Source: Clostridium brassicae
GTDB taxonomy: Bacteria; Bacillota; Clostridia; Clostridiales; Clostridiaceae
Length of the DNA: 64,000 bases
NCBI RefSeq assembly: GCF_026738875.1
Contig: NZ_JAPQFJ010000005.1
Coordinates: forward strand, 124,001-188,000
Direction: 5' to 3'
Shown here: positions 1 to 8,490 of the stretch, piece by piece
Numbering within the stretch: position 1 is the stretch's first letter
Layout: every line of letters begins with the position of its first letter
Position numbers and translations under genes: made by a program
Notes under the pieces: model-generated
Database searches by the model: none
Told to the model about the DNA's origin: nothing
What the model saw: the letters and a program-made list of their open reading frames with translations, nothing else

Positions 1-532
1 TTTCCTCTAAGTCAGGAAAAGCATCTCGTGTAATCTCTGCAAATATTTCTTTGTTCCCATCATTCACATCACAAAAACGTAACTGCCCATACTCTGACAA
101 ATTCTCAGAACCATTATGAGACATCCTATATTCTGATCGTTCTAACTTGGCATCTGGAAAAGTTTTTAAAACTCCAATACCACCCGTGCTTTTCGGTTCT
201 ACGACTAATAAAATCTTATTTACTCCCGATAATAACAAGGTTTCTTTGGCAGCTTGAAATAGTTTTTTGAAGTATCCTTTTTCTCTATGTTGTGGATGTG
301 TAACCGCTAATATTTCCGCTTCATAAGAGGTTGGCATAAAGGTAGTTAAAAAAGCAATTATCTTATCATTTTCATATCCCATATAAAAACACGGCATTAT
401 CTTATCAAAATTAATTTCATTTGATAAAAAAGCATGATTTTCTAAATTATCTTCACAAAAAGCAATTGTTTCTAAATTAAAAATTTCAGCCATCTGATTT
501 TCTGTTAGCCTATTTGTCTTTTCTATTCTCAT
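1..532 (-). CDS. GNAT-family N-acetyltransferase, C-terminus cut by window edge
   Basis: The frame is open from an ATG at 530-532 to the left edge of the window. The protein begins MRIEKTNRLTENQMAEIF. A GNAT-like core follows: a strand pattern around EILAVTHPQHREKGYFKKL, which resembles the acetyl-CoA-binding loop (R/Q-x-x-G-x-G/A) in the form HREKGY, and then KILLVVEPKSTGGIGVLK. GNAT enzymes move an acetyl group from acetyl-CoA to a small molecule or protein; the substrate cannot be inferred. At least 177 residues are visible and the end is missing. It is transcribed away from the uppS-like gene's terminator and looks like a single-gene unit. Confidence 0.7.
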   Translation of the reverse strand, partial: MRIEKTNRLTENQMAEIFNLETIAFCEDNLENHAFLSNEINFDKIMPCFYMGYENDKIIAFLTTFMPTSYEAEILAVTHPQHREKGYFKKLFQAAKETLLLSGVNKILLVVEPKSTGGIGVLKTFPDAKLERSEYRMSHNGSENLSEYGQLRFCDVNDGNKEIFAEITRDAFPDLEE

Positions 533-649
533 ATAAACTTAACCTCACAACATATAATAGTTATTTATTTCACACTATAATACAAATTTATCTTGATACA
601 TTATATTATCTTATAAACTACTTTCTTTTAGATTATATATATCGATTTA

Positions 650-735
650 TTTTATAATATTTCCAAAATTTATACAAGCTTTGCAAAAATAATAAAAACC
701 CCTAAGAATTTCTCCCGGAGTTGATATTAAAACTC
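650..735 (-). repeat. Dispersed intergenic repeat ending in a terminator-like hairpin, copy A
   Basis: An approximately 80-nt element occurs three times (here, 2265-2340 and 5630-5715). On the + strand each copy shows ATACAAGCTTTGCAAAA or a close variant, then ATAAAAACCCCT, then a hairpin. Read on the minus strand this is a stem followed by a run of T, placed just downstream of the uppS-like gene, so it probably ends that transcript. The hairpin in this copy (about 699-720) is the weakest of the three. Confidence 0.5.
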
Positions 736-768
736 TCTTTACTTTAATAATTGTTTATAGTGACTTTT

Positions 769-1497
769 CTATAAAAATTTAGAATCTGCTTCATTATAAT
801 ATTTGATTGCCTCTTTCAAATGGTCATACTTAAAATCTGGCCAATAATCCTCTGTAAACCATAAACTTGCCTTTGCAGATTGCCATAACAAAAAATTACT
901 TATCCTCATTTCTCCACTTGTTCTAATAATTAAGTCAACATCTGGCACTCCAGCAGTAAACATATAATTGCTAATTAACTCCTCGTTTATTTCATCAATA
1001 TTAAGATTTCCAATACCTATACTATTCATTATGTTTTTTGTAGCATTTATTATTTCTGAACGACTTCCATAATTTAATGCAATATTCAATACCATACCAG
1101 AATTATTTTCTGTTAAGTTTTCTGTTTTCTTAATTTCGTCTATTAATTCCAAAGAAAGATTCTCTGTAATACCTATATGTTTTACTTTAATATTTTCTCC
1201 AGCTTCATTACGTAATTTTATAAAAAATTCTATAAAAAGCTTCATTAAGAAGGTTACCTCTTTATCAGAACGGCTCCAGTTTTCAGTAGAAAAAACATAG
1301 AAAGTCAGTGTTTTAACTCCTAATTCATAACAATTTTTAGTAATATCCTCAATTGGTTTTGTACCAGCTTTATGACCAAAAGCTCTAGGAAATCCTTTCT
1401 TTTTAGCCCATCTGCCATTTCCATCACAAATTATAGCAATATGCTTTGGTATCTTAATTTGATTATTGTCTAATAAATCCTTAATTGGACTATTCAT
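769..1497 (-). CDS. uppS: Isoprenyl (undecaprenyl) diphosphate synthase, UppS-like
   Basis: A cis-prenyltransferase of 242 residues, the usual length. It condenses isopentenyl diphosphate units onto farnesyl diphosphate to make the C55 lipid carrier for cell-wall synthesis. The family signature is clear: HIAIICDGNGRWAKKKG at about 19-35 (catalytic Asp25 with the phosphate-binding GNGR), FSTENWSRS near 69-77, and the C-terminal RTSGEMRISNFLLWQ. It acts at the inner face of the membrane. It is not next to cdsA, rseP or frr, where the housekeeping uppS usually lies, so it may be a second copy serving a special polyprenyl need. The neighbours do not help decide. Confidence 0.9.
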   Translation of the reverse strand: MNSPIKDLLDNNQIKIPKHIAIICDGNGRWAKKKGFPRAFGHKAGTKPIEDITKNCYELGVKTLTFYVFSTENWSRSDKEVTFLMKLFIEFFIKLRNEAGENIKVKHIGITENLSLELIDEIKKTENLTENNSGMVLNIALNYGSRSEIINATKNIMNSIGIGNLNIDEINEELISNYMFTAGVPDVDLIIRTSGEMRISNFLLWQSAKASLWFTEDYWPDFKYDHLKEAIKYYNEADSKFL

Positions 1498-1567
1498 TTT
1501 TTTATGACTCCTTTTCTTTAATAGTAATTAGTTATTTATTGTTGCATATAATCAAAATAGTTGATAG

Positions 1568-2089
1568 TTATTTACATACGATTTTTATTATCTTATCAAC
1601 AGTTTCCGCTATAGAAATATTCGTCGTATCTATTTTTATAGTGTTCATACTTTTATATAATTCGAGACGCTGAAGGCTTGTATTTAATTCTTTTCCATCT
1701 CTTAAATTAAACTGGACATCATTTATAATTCTCTTATTAAGTGTTTCTTTTGAACAAATAAGAGTAATTTTTATAACCTCAAATTCTAAATCACTCAATG
1801 GTTGTAGTACAAGATTAAAGATATCTTCGTAATGTATTACCCAATTAAAAATAACATATTCAAAAGATGAATTATTAAGAAAGTTTCTTAATAAATAAAT
1901 TATATTATTTACAACCATATTTTTATTTTCATCATTTACAGTAAAAGGATTCATCATCCAACACCAATCACCATCAAGCCATACTGAATTATTAAGTTTC
2001 TTATTAAGCTCTCTACTTGTTGCTGTTTTTCCTACACCCATTGTCCCATTAATTATAATAAGTTTTTTGACCAATTTTAATTCCCCCAT
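1568..2089 (-). CDS. P-loop AAA/nucleotide-kinase-like protein
   Basis: A 173-residue protein with a Walker A motif GTMGVGKTATSREL at about residues 15-28, preceded by the hydrophobic strand KKLIIING. A tryptophan-rich stretch, LDGDWCWMMNP, follows in the position where small kinases bind their acceptor. The end reads NTIKIDTTNISIAETVDKI, typical of shikimate/gluconate-kinase-like folds. It likely phosphorylates a small molecule; the substrate is unknown. It lies about 70 nt upstream of the uppS-like gene on the same strand and may be cotranscribed with it. Related small proteins are common singletons in clostridia. Confidence 0.6.
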   Translation of the reverse strand: MGELKLVKKLIIINGTMGVGKTATSRELNKKLNNSVWLDGDWCWMMNPFTVNDENKNMVVNNIIYLLRNFLNNSSFEYVIFNWVIHYEDIFNLVLQPLSDLEFEVIKITLICSKETLNKRIINDVQFNLRDGKELNTSLQRLELYKSMNTIKIDTTNISIAETVDKIIKIVCK

Positions 2090-2264
2090 AAAATCTATAT
2101 TTCAATTTAAAATTAATAGTTATACTCGTAATTCTCAACACATGTTTTTTCAGTTAATACTTCATTTTCCCATGACTTTTTTATTTCAATAAGATTTAAA
2201 ACATTATATCCATTGTTAAATAGAAATATTATTATCTTATCATTATTAGGATGCACCCAATTAA

Positions 2265-2340
2265 ATACATTTTATAATGTTTATAAAATTTATACAAGTT
2301 TTGTAAAAAATAAAAACCCCTAGGAATACTCCTAGGGTAA
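2265..2340 (-). terminator. Rho-independent terminator inside dispersed repeat copy B (downstream of def)
   Basis: A perfect 8-bp stem, CCCTAGGA ATAC TCCTAGGG, lies at 2318-2337. On the minus strand it is followed by a run of T. It sits about 125 nt downstream of the deformylase stop and shares its flank with the copies at 650-735 and 5630-5715. Confidence 0.75.
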
Positions 2341-2461
2341 ATACTCTTTTCTATATACATTAATTTGCTGTTGCATATTAACTACTTCTTTTAATATTAG
2401 CTTTTTATAGAATCATTTAAGAAAGAAACTACTTATTATAAAATACTTAAATATTATAAAA

Positions 2462-2914
2462 TCATCTTATATATTCGGTAACCCAATCAGTAAAAAGTAT
2501 GCCTTCTAAATGGTCTATCTCATGGCAAAAACATTTTGCTAAATCTCCTGTACCTGTTAATATAATCTTCTCACCATTTTCATTTAAAGCCTGTACTGTT
2601 ACTTTTGCAGGTCTTTTTAACTTTCCAAATACATTTGGAATACTTAAGCATCCCTCTATAACTTCTTGTTCTCCTTCCTTCTCGATTATTTCTGGATTAA
2701 CTAATTTTATAAGTCCCTGTCCCATGTCTATTACAACCAATCTCTTTAATATCCCAACTTGTGGACCTGCTAATCCTCCACCATTTTCTGAATTATACAT
2801 AGTATCAGCCATATCGTCTAAGATTTGCCTTATTTTATCATCTACTTTTTCAACTACTCTACTTTTCTTTCTTAATATTTCATCATCAGAAAGTCTAATT
2901 TGTCTTAATGCCAT
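2462..2914 (-). CDS. def: Peptide deformylase
   Basis: A 150-residue metalloenzyme that removes the N-formyl group from nascent proteins. All three family motifs are present: GGGLAGPQVG at about 45-54, EGCLS at about 87-91 (metal-binding Cys) and CHEIDHLEG at about 130-138 (two metal-binding His, catalytic Glu132). The length is normal for a class I deformylase. It stands alone here, not with fmt and priA, so it may be a paralogue of the housekeeping enzyme. A clear terminator follows at 2318-2337. The GrpB gene upstream ends 54 nt away on the same strand. Confidence 0.93.
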   Translation of the reverse strand: MALRQIRLSDDEILRKKSRVVEKVDDKIRQILDDMADTMYNSENGGGLAGPQVGILKRLVVIDMGQGLIKLVNPEIIEKEGEQEVIEGCLSIPNVFGKLKRPAKVTVQALNENGEKIILTGTGDLAKCFCHEIDHLEGILFTDWVTEYIR

Positions 2915-2968
2915 CTTAACAACTCCTCTACTTTATTATTTTATTTCACTTTCTTCAAAACGAAAAAT

Positions 2969-3502
2969 TTATCTTGATTTTGACCATTCATATGCTTTCC
3001 TGTCTATATCTTTTATAAATGCATCTTTACCATCACAATACCCATCAATATCATATCTAAATTTTATTGCTAACTCTTTTTTTAACTCTCCATAATTATT
3101 TGCCTCTTCCGGATGATCAATCATATAATCTCTAAAGTTTAAGTGTCTTTCTATTTCTGAATTTCCTGTTTCAAATACATGTATATGGTGTGTTCTATGA
3201 TATAGTCCTTTCAGAAAAAATCTACGTCCCTTTATTCCATATTCTCCCTTTGCTATGTATCCTAACTTACTTAAATCATCATTGTACATATCTATATTGT
3301 TAATATCTTTTACTTCAACCAAAAAATCTATTATTGGCTTTGCAAAAATTCCAGGAATTGAAGTACTCCCTATATGATGAATTTTTAATATTTCGTTATC
3401 CATTACATCCTGTATTAATTTTGATTCTTTTATAAATTCTTCTTTCCAACTAGGACTATATTCAACAACTTCGATTACCCTGACTTGATTTTGTTCATCC
3501 AT
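2969..3502 (-). CDS. GrpB-family (UPF0157) nucleotidyltransferase-fold protein
   Basis: A 177-residue member of the GrpB/UPF0157 family. It has the expected pattern IHHIGSTSIPGIFAKPIIDFLVEV near residues 41-64, where GSTS and KP-x-x-D resemble the nucleotidyltransferase active site, then HHIHVFETGN and RHLNFRDYMIDHPEEANNYGELK. The biochemical role of the family is not established; members are often found fused to kinases or acetyltransferases. A second, more distant member lies at 7768-8352. Start ATG at 3502; a GGGGGA ribosome-binding site lies just upstream. Confidence 0.85.
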   Translation of the reverse strand: MDEQNQVRVIEVVEYSPSWKEEFIKESKLIQDVMDNEILKIHHIGSTSIPGIFAKPIIDFLVEVKDINNIDMYNDDLSKLGYIAKGEYGIKGRRFFLKGLYHRTHHIHVFETGNSEIERHLNFRDYMIDHPEEANNYGELKKELAIKFRYDIDGYCDGKDAFIKDIDRKAYEWSKSR

Positions 3503-3569
3503 TTTAAGTATTCCCCCTATCTTGTTTATAGTTGTATTATAATAATATCAGTAAATCTTATAACACTTT

Positions 3570-3953
3570 TCAATCATGACATTCTAAGTTGTACTTTTTA
3601 TTCAAATATTCAGATACATAATAACAAAAAATCACTCCTAATATTGTTGCAATTACGTCCTTAATATCAAAAATCATATGTGTATAGTTTTGTTCCAATT
3701 CATAAACAAGAACACCTGCAGAGCAAGTTAAAATTGTATTTTTAATTGCTTTTTTATTTACCTCTTTTTTTACATATAAAATAAAGAAGACTATTCCTAT
3801 AATATAAAAGAAATTAGGAGCTGAATCTGCTATTCCAAAATCATTTATATTATTTTTGTATATATAGTCTCTATAACATGACTTAGAAATAAAGCCTAAT
3901 ACTGTATTAATAATTGCTATGACTAAATAAATTTTCTTAACTTTGCCTTTCAT
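3570..3953 (-). CDS. Small VanZ-like membrane protein
   Basis: About 127 residues with four hydrophobic segments: around 5-22, 43-57, 73-90 and 98-115. The segment YELEQNYTHMIFDIKDVIATILG resembles the E-x-x-Q...D-x-x-D...N/T-x-x-G signature of VanZ-like proteins, which lie in the membrane and have no proven enzymatic activity. The start is set at the ATG at 3953, because AAGGGGAC lies at the right distance from it; a longer reading from 3968 would begin inside that ribosome-binding site. Single-gene unit. Confidence 0.55.
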   Translation of the reverse strand: MKGKVKKIYLVIAIINTVLGFISKSCYRDYIYKNNINDFGIADSAPNFFYIIGIVFFILYVKKEVNKKAIKNTILTCSAGVLVYELEQNYTHMIFDIKDVIATILGVIFCYYVSEYLNKKYNLECHD

Positions 3954-4456
3954 AATGTCCCCTTCCATTTAGTAGTATAAATAAATCGTATATTCCTAAT
4001 CCATTTCATTGTCTATGAACATATTTAATAAATATAAGACGTTGCTTCATAAATTTTTATATTTTATCATTACTGCTTGTACAATTTTTACTACATTATC
4101 CAAAAACTATATGAATAAAAGCACAAGAAATATTATATCATATAATTTTACGAGCATGTACCCTCTCTATATCTATCTCTCGTTAACCATAACTTCTGTC
4201 TTGTTAACACTTCCACTTAATTTATGGCATTTTATCTAGCTTAAAACACTATAAATAAACCCTCAAATCATATCACAATTTTTTTAAACTTTATCTTTAT
4301 ACCCATACTTTAATCCTAAATCTATGGTTACATATCCACTTACCTTTTTATGGTACCTTTATAATTATTGATGTTAAAGTATTTTTCTTTTATAAAACCA
4401 AGCGGAGACAGTTTTTCGTCACTATCTCCGCCTACCTATTTGATAATTAATGATAA
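3954..4456. other. Intergenic region without a convincing gene
   Basis: About 500 nt of AT-rich sequence. An open frame at 4009-4239 (+) has no ribosome-binding site and poor composition. The only clear structure is the terminator hairpin at 4402-4431. Confidence 0.5.
4402..4431 (-). terminator. Terminator of the HD-domain gene
   Basis: Stem GCGGAGA / TCTCCGC with a T-rich tail on the minus strand, 26 nt beyond the stop of the HD gene. Confidence 0.65.
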
Positions 4457-5065
4457 CTATGCAAAAGTGTTTTCTTTAACATTTGGAAGTACATCATAAA
4501 TTGAACACTTCATCTTCTTTTCAAAATAATCTTTTATTTCTATAGTCCTTTTCCATCTTGCAACAGTATATTCATGTACACCATACTGACAAGCAACATC
4601 AACAAATCTTTTTTCAAGTAAACAAAATCCTGTTGGTAGTGCTAAAGCATCGCTTAGTTGTACTAATAAGTCATACTCATCATAAATAGCTGAATTTATA
4701 ATTTTTTCAGTAAGATCATATTCTTCTTTTGTAACATCCCATTTTCCTATTGCTGAACGAATATCTTGTATCATAAATGAATGTGTAATACAAATTTTAG
4801 CAACATCTTCCCAACCTTGTTCCATGCAATATTGGTATCCAGCAATCACATGACGTTCTGAAACTACTCCCACTCGTCTACCTATATCATGTAACAACCC
4901 TAAAACATATGCTTTATCACTATCTAGATTTGCACAGTGTTCCGCAATGTTTTTACACGCTAAAGCAACAAATTCAGAATGTTGTTTCCATAATCCTGGA
5001 TTTAACTTTTCAGCCTCTTCAAGAACCTTTACGGCTACATCTTTATTAGGATATTTCTTACACAT
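4457..5065 (-). CDS. HD-domain phosphohydrolase
   Basis: 202 residues with an HD superfamily metal site: H at WKQHSEFVA, then LGLLHDIGRRVG (the HD pair) at about 55-66, RHVIAGYQY, and a later Asp in VQLSDALALP. HD proteins hydrolyse phosphate esters of nucleotides or related compounds in the cytoplasm; the substrate is not evident. The conserved ending FVDVACQYGVHEYTVARWKR is typical of a clostridial subgroup of HDIG proteins. It is a single-gene unit with a terminator 26 nt downstream. Confidence 0.75.
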   Translation of the reverse strand: MCKKYPNKDVAVKVLEEAEKLNPGLWKQHSEFVALACKNIAEHCANLDSDKAYVLGLLHDIGRRVGVVSERHVIAGYQYCMEQGWEDVAKICITHSFMIQDIRSAIGKWDVTKEEYDLTEKIINSAIYDEYDLLVQLSDALALPTGFCLLEKRFVDVACQYGVHEYTVARWKRTIEIKDYFEKKMKCSIYDVLPNVKENTFA

Positions 5066-5163
5066 ATTTTATCTTTAGTGAGATAGTATATTGTAAGTAC
5101 TAAACTCTCACTAAATCCCCCTTTCTTCCTTACTATTTACTTCTTAGTTTCTAATAAGTTATT

Positions 5164-5544
5164 TTATATATCAATTTTAGACGTATATGTTCCTTGATGA
5201 AAAATCATTTTCCACTTTTCATCAATACATTTCCATATTGAACTACGAAGTGTATATTTCTTATTTTCATTTAGCTCGTCATGTTTTATTACTTTATACA
5301 TTGCTAATATACAATCATCTGACAATTGTCTTATTTGAAAATCTATAATTTGCCATAATAATTCATAATTATCATTTTCCCTCTGAAATATATCACCACT
5401 TTTATAATGATATTCATATCCTGAACTAGTAAACTCAATAAAATCATTTGCCAAAATATCATTTATTTTCCGTGCTGATTTTCTTACTTCTAATTTTAAC
5501 AAATCATTTTCTAATTGTAATATGTGTTCTTTAATAGAATTCAC
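5164..5544 (-). CDS. NTF2-like / DUF4440-family protein
   Basis: About 126 residues with the layout of the SnoaL/NTF2 superfamily: an N-terminal helix (EHILQLENDLLKLEVRKS), then NDILANDFIEFTSSGYEYHYKSGDIF, and strands ending WKMIFHQGTYTSKI. These are cone-shaped folds used as small enzymes or binding domains; function unknown. The start is placed at the GTG at 5544, since GGGGTGAT lies just upstream; an upstream TTG would fall inside that site. Confidence 0.6.
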   Translation of the reverse strand: MNSIKEHILQLENDLLKLEVRKSARKINDILANDFIEFTSSGYEYHYKSGDIFQRENDNYELLWQIIDFQIRQLSDDCILAMYKVIKHDELNENKKYTLRSSIWKCIDEKWKMIFHQGTYTSKIDI

Positions 5545-5629
5545 TTTATCACCCCACAATTAACAAATCAACATATAAATACAAGTATCTTCATTTCGCC
5601 CTCCAAAATAAAATATAAATTTATTTCTA

Positions 5630-5715
5630 TTTATTTTATAATGTTTACAAGAATTATACAAGCTTTGCAAAAAATAATAAAAACCCCTGAGATTTCTCTC
5701 AAGGATAATATTAAA
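5630..5715 (-). repeat. Dispersed intergenic repeat with terminator-like hairpin, copy C
   Basis: Same element as at 650-735 and 2265-2340. The hairpin CCCCTGAGA...TCTCAAGG lies at 5684-5704 and is followed by a T run on the minus strand. It is downstream of the alpha/beta hydrolase gene. Confidence 0.55.
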
Positions 5716-5773
5716 ACTCTCCTAGTGCAAAAATGTACATTACCACTCAAAAAACTATCAAAAATTTCTGTAA

Positions 5774-6430
5774 TCATATTTCAATATGTTTTTTCTTTGG
5801 CTTTTTCTTAATTTTAATAATGAATTCCTTTAATATTTTCATGGTCTTATTTAACATTTCTATACTTTTTAATGTATCTGAACATTCAAGACGATGATTG
5901 CCATTATCTATTTTAACTAATTCAATATTTTTCATTTTTTCTATCTTTAACATATTAAAACTATTTATTTTATTATCTGCTGTACCTGTTATAGCTAAAC
6001 ATGGGTGATTTGTTATATTTTCAAATGTTTTATCTACTGGTGTTAAATAAATATGTACTTGTTCGTAATCTACCAATTCTTTAGATAATTCATTTTGGAT
6101 AATAGTCCCCAAACTTTTACCAATAAAAATTATTCTTTTATAATTTTTACTCAAACATTTTTTTAATACCTGCTCTGATTCCTTCGCTACAATATCAAAT
6201 TCTGTATTAATATCAAAACCTTTGTGTGAAATTTGAAAACCATAATCTATACAAAGTACATCTAATCCAATCTCTGATGCTATTTTCTGCGTGTAATACA
6301 TAATTGGTTTAGCATTTGAATAACCTTCTCCAGGTAAAATAATAACTAGTGTGTCACTATTTTGCTCAATATAAATGTTTTCTAAAGTTACTCCCCATTG
6401 AGATTTTAATTGAATAAATTTTTTATTCAT
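5774..6430 (-). CDS. Alpha/beta-hydrolase-fold protein
   Basis: 218 residues. LVIILPGEGYSNAKP near 29-43 matches the oxyanion-hole loop and IIFIGKSLGT near 99-108 is the nucleophile elbow (G-x-S-x-G in the form GKSLG). A late Asp lies in ITGTADNKIN and the His in NGNHRLE, completing a plausible Ser-Asp-His triad. Cytoplasmic esterase or peptidase of unknown substrate. The C-terminus is very lysine-rich (KIKKKPKKKHIEI). A promoter-like TGGTATAAT occurs on the minus strand at about 6537-6542. Confidence 0.7.
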   Translation of the reverse strand: MNKKFIQLKSQWGVTLENIYIEQNSDTLVIILPGEGYSNAKPIMYYTQKIASEIGLDVLCIDYGFQISHKGFDINTEFDIVAKESEQVLKKCLSKNYKRIIFIGKSLGTIIQNELSKELVDYEQVHIYLTPVDKTFENITNHPCLAITGTADNKINSFNMLKIEKMKNIELVKIDNGNHRLECSDTLKSIEMLNKTMKILKEFIIKIKKKPKKKHIEI

Positions 6431-6693
6431 ACTCTTTGCCCCTTTTACTTTTCATTCAAATTATTAATGATTTATAAAGTACACATTCATCTTACAATTT
6501 CTTTAAACTGTATATTAAATTAAAATTTATTTCTATATTATACCATAAATTTTAATTTTACTAAATTTTATGGAGTGTTAATCACTGTTCAGTGAATACA
6601 CCCTATTTTACTATTTTTAATGCCTTTCAATTAGGAGAGTGGTATAATTTGATTATTCAATATAGAATTCATATATTAAAGGTGGTGTTATTT

Positions 6694-7605
6694 ATGTCAA
6701 ATGAAACATCTACAAAAAATATAATAGAAATTATGAAGAGACAATTTGAATCAAGCGAGAGTAAAAATATTTTTTGTACAGACAATCAACTTTATTTCAA
6801 TACTAACACTGATATTGCAATACAAAAGTTGAAGGATAAATTATCTTTACTTTCAAAATCTGATATTGACTGCATAATAAGACATTATAGAAATAGCTTT
6901 TTAGAACAGTTTTATAAAGTAGATCAATATATATATTTTAGCAAAGATGCTGAATTCATAATTGAAAGAATTTGTATGGCATTATTACAGGATTTACAGA
7001 ATACAAATTTAACAAATAAAGAATTAGAATACAGACACTATGATCGTATAAGAAAATTGATTAAGATTACAAATCCAGCGATTTTCCATATTAACAATAA
7101 TACTAATCCACAAGCACATCATTTTGTTTGTTCTGAATATAGTGCTGATTTTTTGATACAGTTATTAGCTTTAGACAAACAAAGGTTAACTGAACCTATT
7201 CTGGATATTGGATGTGGAAGAAATGCTAATTTGATTAACTATATGAGGAACATTGGTATTGAGGCTTATAGAATAGATAGAAATATTCCTAATTTTACAG
7301 ATGATACATTATTTAATACAGATTGGTTTGAATTTGATTATGGAGTTAGCAAATGGGGTACAATAATTTCAAACCTCTCATTTTGCAGCCATTTCCTTTA
7401 TCATCACTTACAAAATGATGAATTAGCTAATACATACGCCTATAAATTTATGGAGATATTGAATTCTTTAAAAATTGGAGGAACATGGATTTATGCACCT
7501 TCTATTCCTTTTTTTGAAGATTTATTGCCTAAAGAAAAATATACTATTAAAAGAATTAAAATAAATGAAGATTTTTCAAGAAGCGAAATAATTAAACTTA
7601 TGTAG
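6694..7605 (+). CDS. Class I SAM-dependent methyltransferase
   Basis: 303 residues from an ATG at 6694, chosen because AAAGGTGGTG lies 7 nt upstream; longer readings have no such site. Motif I is PILDIGCGRNANLINYM, with the acidic residue ending strand 2 in YRIDRN. Later motifs read GTIISNLSFCSHFLYHHL and SLKIGGTWIYAPS. The N-terminal third is alpha-helical and has no family match that I recognise. It methylates an unknown target using S-adenosylmethionine. It is the first plus-strand gene in the window and is followed by its own terminator. Confidence 0.7.
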   Translation: MSNETSTKNIIEIMKRQFESSESKNIFCTDNQLYFNTNTDIAIQKLKDKLSLLSKSDIDCIIRHYRNSFLEQFYKVDQYIYFSKDAEFIIERICMALLQDLQNTNLTNKELEYRHYDRIRKLIKITNPAIFHINNNTNPQAHHFVCSEYSADFLIQLLALDKQRLTEPILDIGCGRNANLINYMRNIGIEAYRIDRNIPNFTDDTLFNTDWFEFDYGVSKWGTIISNLSFCSHFLYHHLQNDELANTYAYKFMEILNSLKIGGTWIYAPSIPFFEDLLPKEKYTIKRIKINEDFSRSEIIKLM

Positions 7606-7621
7606 ATTCATAAAGACACAG

Positions 7622-7660
7622 AAAGCGTGTAGACCACTCTTAAGTGAATTACGCGCTTTT
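7622..7660 (+). terminator. Terminator of the methyltransferase gene
   Basis: Stem AAGCGTGTA / TACGCGCTT with one G-T pair, followed by TTTTAC, 17 nt after the stop codon. Confidence 0.6.
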
Positions 7661-7767
7661 ACTATTTATATCACTTTTTCTATTAATATATAAATTTTTA
7701 ATGGAAGTCATTTCAGTTTCATTGTTTTGACTCTTTAGGCTGTTATCTATAATTAGCATTTAGGTTC

Positions 7768-8352
7768 TTATCTTGGCAAATATCTATCACCAAACTCTTT
7801 TCTTGCTATTTTTGTATATTTTAAAATAAACTCGGTTTTAGCATTAGTGTATTCATCCCTATTATGTGTATACTGCTCTTTTAGTTCTTGTTTTAATTTG
7901 CCATATTCTTCAGCAATTTCTTTATGAATTAAAAGATAATCTCTAAAATATAGTTCATTCCAATCTCCCAAAAACCTAACATGGAGATGAAAAACTTTTT
8001 CAGCAAAACCATGTGGAGTATAACCCTTATTAAATGACATATTTAGGTCTGTTTTATTTTGTAATGACATTAATATCCAATCAGCATTGCTTAATTTATA
8101 CTTTATTTGCTCTATATCGCTGTTACGATCAATTTCCAACAAAATATCTACAGTTGGCTTGGCAATCAATCCTTCAATAGCACTGCTTCCAATATGATTT
8201 ATTCGCTTTATGTTATTTTTTCCTATTATATTAACTATTTCATCCTTTTCAACTAAGTACCATTCCTTATAAGAAGGGCTATGTTCCTTTAAAATAATAG
8301 GAAATAATTTCCACAATTCTTCTAATGACATTTCAGACAATGCTTTTCCCAT
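7768..8352 (-). CDS. GrpB-family (UPF0157) protein, second copy
   Basis: About 194 residues with the family core INHIGSSAIEGLIAKPTVDILLEI, followed by FHLHVRFLGDWNELYFRDYLLIHKEIAEEYG. It differs strongly in sequence from the GrpB protein at 2969-3502, so the pair is not a recent duplication. The start is placed at the ATG at 8352, which has AAGGGGG upstream. Role unknown, nucleotidyltransferase-like fold expected. Confidence 0.82.
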   Translation of the reverse strand: MGKALSEMSLEELWKLFPIILKEHSPSYKEWYLVEKDEIVNIIGKNNIKRINHIGSSAIEGLIAKPTVDILLEIDRNSDIEQIKYKLSNADWILMSLQNKTDLNMSFNKGYTPHGFAEKVFHLHVRFLGDWNELYFRDYLLIHKEIAEEYGKLKQELKEQYTHNRDEYTNAKTEFILKYTKIARKEFGDRYLPR

Positions 8353-8421
8353 AGAAACCCCCTTAATATGCATAAATGTTTTTACTTCACAATATTATGC
8401 AATTTGTTTTAGGTATAAAAG

Positions 8422-8473
8422 TACTCCTCTTAGCAGATTTTTATTCTTTAATCTTTCTACCTCAAGAGGAGTA
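8422..8473 (-). terminator. Terminator hairpin downstream of alaX
   Basis: Perfect 10-bp arms TACTCCTCTT (8422-8431) and AAGAGGAGTA (8464-8473) with T runs on both sides. Confidence 0.6.
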
Positions 8474-8490
8474 TATTTTTTATTGCTAAT

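Noticed and set aside
2499-3095. Plus-strand frame of 198 codons across def and the GrpB gene
   Set aside because: Antisense shadow of two clear genes; Ser/Ile/Phe-rich composition.
4009-4239. Plus-strand frame of 76 codons
   Set aside because: No ribosome-binding site, no family likeness, composition as expected for AT-rich spacer.
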